From Deltaproteobacteria bacterium (lineage in GTDB: Bacteria; Myxococcota_A; Polyangia; Haliangiales; SHYZ01), in NCBI GenBank assembly GCA_016210055.1, contig JACQUZ010000020.1:1-64000 (forward strand): 64,000 nucleotides of DNA, read 5' to 3'. Position 1 is the stretch's first letter. Each line of letters begins with the position of its first letter. Positions 63,507-64,000 of this stretch are shown piece by piece. Position numbers and translations under genes: made by a program. The notes under the pieces are model-generated. The model was not told the DNA's origin. It saw only the letters and a list, made by a program, of their open reading frames with translations, and made no database searches.

Positions 63507-64000
63507 CCCAGCTCATCCCGGCCCTGGTGTTCGTCGCCGTGCTCGGCGCATTCATGTCCACGTACCTGTTCCGGGCTGCACGCCGTTCACACGTGCGGGC
63601 GGTGCTCTGGCGCAGGCTAGGAATGCGGGAAAACGAGTCGTCGCTCCTCCGCTCGGACGTCGTCGAGCCATCCCAGCTCGATCGACTTGTTGCCGAAAGC
63701 GGCCTGGGCTGGTCCAAGGGGAAGTTCATCGGTCGAATGCTCGGCTCAGCAAGCCTCGGCGCATTGGTCGGCATCGTCATGGGCAATGCGACCGTCGCCG
63801 TCCTTCTCGCACTCGGAGGTCTCGCGACGCTCCCGATCATCGCGAACCGTGCGAGAAGCCGGCGCTTGGCACTCTGCGACCGCCAGATACCACAAGCTCT
63901 CGAGATAATGGCACTCGCCCTAAGGGCGGGCCACCCCTTGCCTACAGCGCTCGCAATCGCTGCGAGTGAAGCGCCTTCTCCTATCTGTGACGAGATTTCC
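63503..64000 (+). CDS. tadB: Tad inner-membrane platform protein TadB (partial)
   Basis: The first 166 codons of a type II secretion F-domain membrane protein; the gene runs off the window end. The start at 63503 overlaps cpaF (ATGA). One transmembrane helix lies at about 5-24 and a hydrophobic pair at about 89-115; the segment ALCDRQIPQALEIMALALRAG, positions 129-149, opens the GspF-type domain. TadB and TadC form the platform driven by CpaF. tadC and the minor pseudopilin genes should follow beyond the window. Confidence 0.93.
   Translation, partial: MTQLIPALVFVAVLGAFMSTYLFRAARRSHVRAVLWRRLGMRENESSLLRSDVVEPSQLDRLVAESGLGWSKGKFIGRMLGSASLGALVGIVMGNATVAVLLALGGLATLPIIANRARSRRLALCDRQIPQALEIMALALRAGHPLPTALAIAASEAPSPICDEIS

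Noticed and set aside
1-64000. tRNA, rRNA, insertion sequences, integrase or attachment sites
   Set aside because: No transposase, integrase, terminal repeat pair or RNA-gene signature was recognised anywhere in the window.

Overview
The window looks like chromosomal DNA of a GC-rich myxobacterium (phylum Myxococcota, formerly Deltaproteobacteria). This rests on a block resembling the Myxococcus xanthus gliding/envelope genes gltD-gltE-gltF-gltG next to obg, on abundant TPR and proline/alanine-rich exported proteins, on a glycine-rich, cysteine-rich lipoprotein of a kind common in this phylum, and on sigma-54-type promoters. A genus cannot be assigned from sequence reading alone.

Region 1 (about 1-13,160, + strand): the ribosome-assembly GTPase ObgE, then a tightly packed series of exported proteins: a proline/alanine-rich protein, a TPR/coiled-coil protein, a giant TPR protein (GltD/AgmU-like), a TPR lipoprotein (GltE/AglT-like), a small exported protein (GltF position) and a membrane protein with a C-terminal AgmX/PglI domain (GltG-like). 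After a near-consensus promoter at 11,080-11,108 come a small exported helical protein and a probable outer-membrane beta-barrel. This resembles a trans-envelope complex that in M. xanthus is part of the gliding machinery.

Region 2 (about 13,200-46,570, - strand): one very long surface-polysaccharide operon, mostly with 4-8 bp overlaps between genes. Read in transcription order it encodes a NusG/RfaH-like antiterminator, a Wzz/BY-kinase fusion, a carbamoyltransferase, a PglE-like aminotransferase, a GT-B enzyme, a nucleotide-sugar dehydrogenase with an N-terminal CBS-like extension, a NeuA / 2-hydroxyacid dehydrogenase / NeuB-like cassette, methyltransferases (one frameshifted), a glycosyltransferase, Wzx flippase, Wzy-like polymerase, an N-acetyl-sugar amidotransferase with HisH2/HisF2-like partners, more glycosyltransferases, the CapE-CapF-CapG UDP-L-FucNAc pathway with a WbuB-like transferase, a PglC-type initiating phosphoglycosyl transferase, a DegT/FemAB-like pair, a PglF/WbpM-type dehydratase, and Gmd plus Fcl for GDP-L-fucose. 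The predicted glycan is Wzx/Wzy-made and rich in unusual sugars: L-FucNAc, L-Fuc, probably an amidino sugar, possibly a nonulosonic acid, with carbamoyl and methyl decoration.

Region 3 (about 46,800-54,030): a + strand nucleotidyltransferase-like gene converges on and overlaps a - strand group comprising an O-antigen ligase-like protein with a TPR tail, a Wza-like export lipoprotein, a WlbA/WbpB-like dehydrogenase and a WlbC/WbpE-like aminotransferase (3-amino uronic acid branch). A zinc-finger methyltransferase diverges from it.

Region 4 (about 54,040-57,085): a glycine-rich lipoprotein, a SprT-like zinc metalloprotein and a NUDIX hydrolase.

Region 5 (57,281 to the end, + strand): the start of a Tad/Flp pilus locus: flp, cpaA (prepilin peptidase), tadE, cpaB, cpaC (secretin), then cpaE, cpaF and a tadB gene cut by the window end. 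Two almost identical sigma-54-type promoters precede flp and cpaE. No tRNA, rRNA, insertion sequence or CRISPR array was seen. No stretch longer than 300 bases is without a gene.
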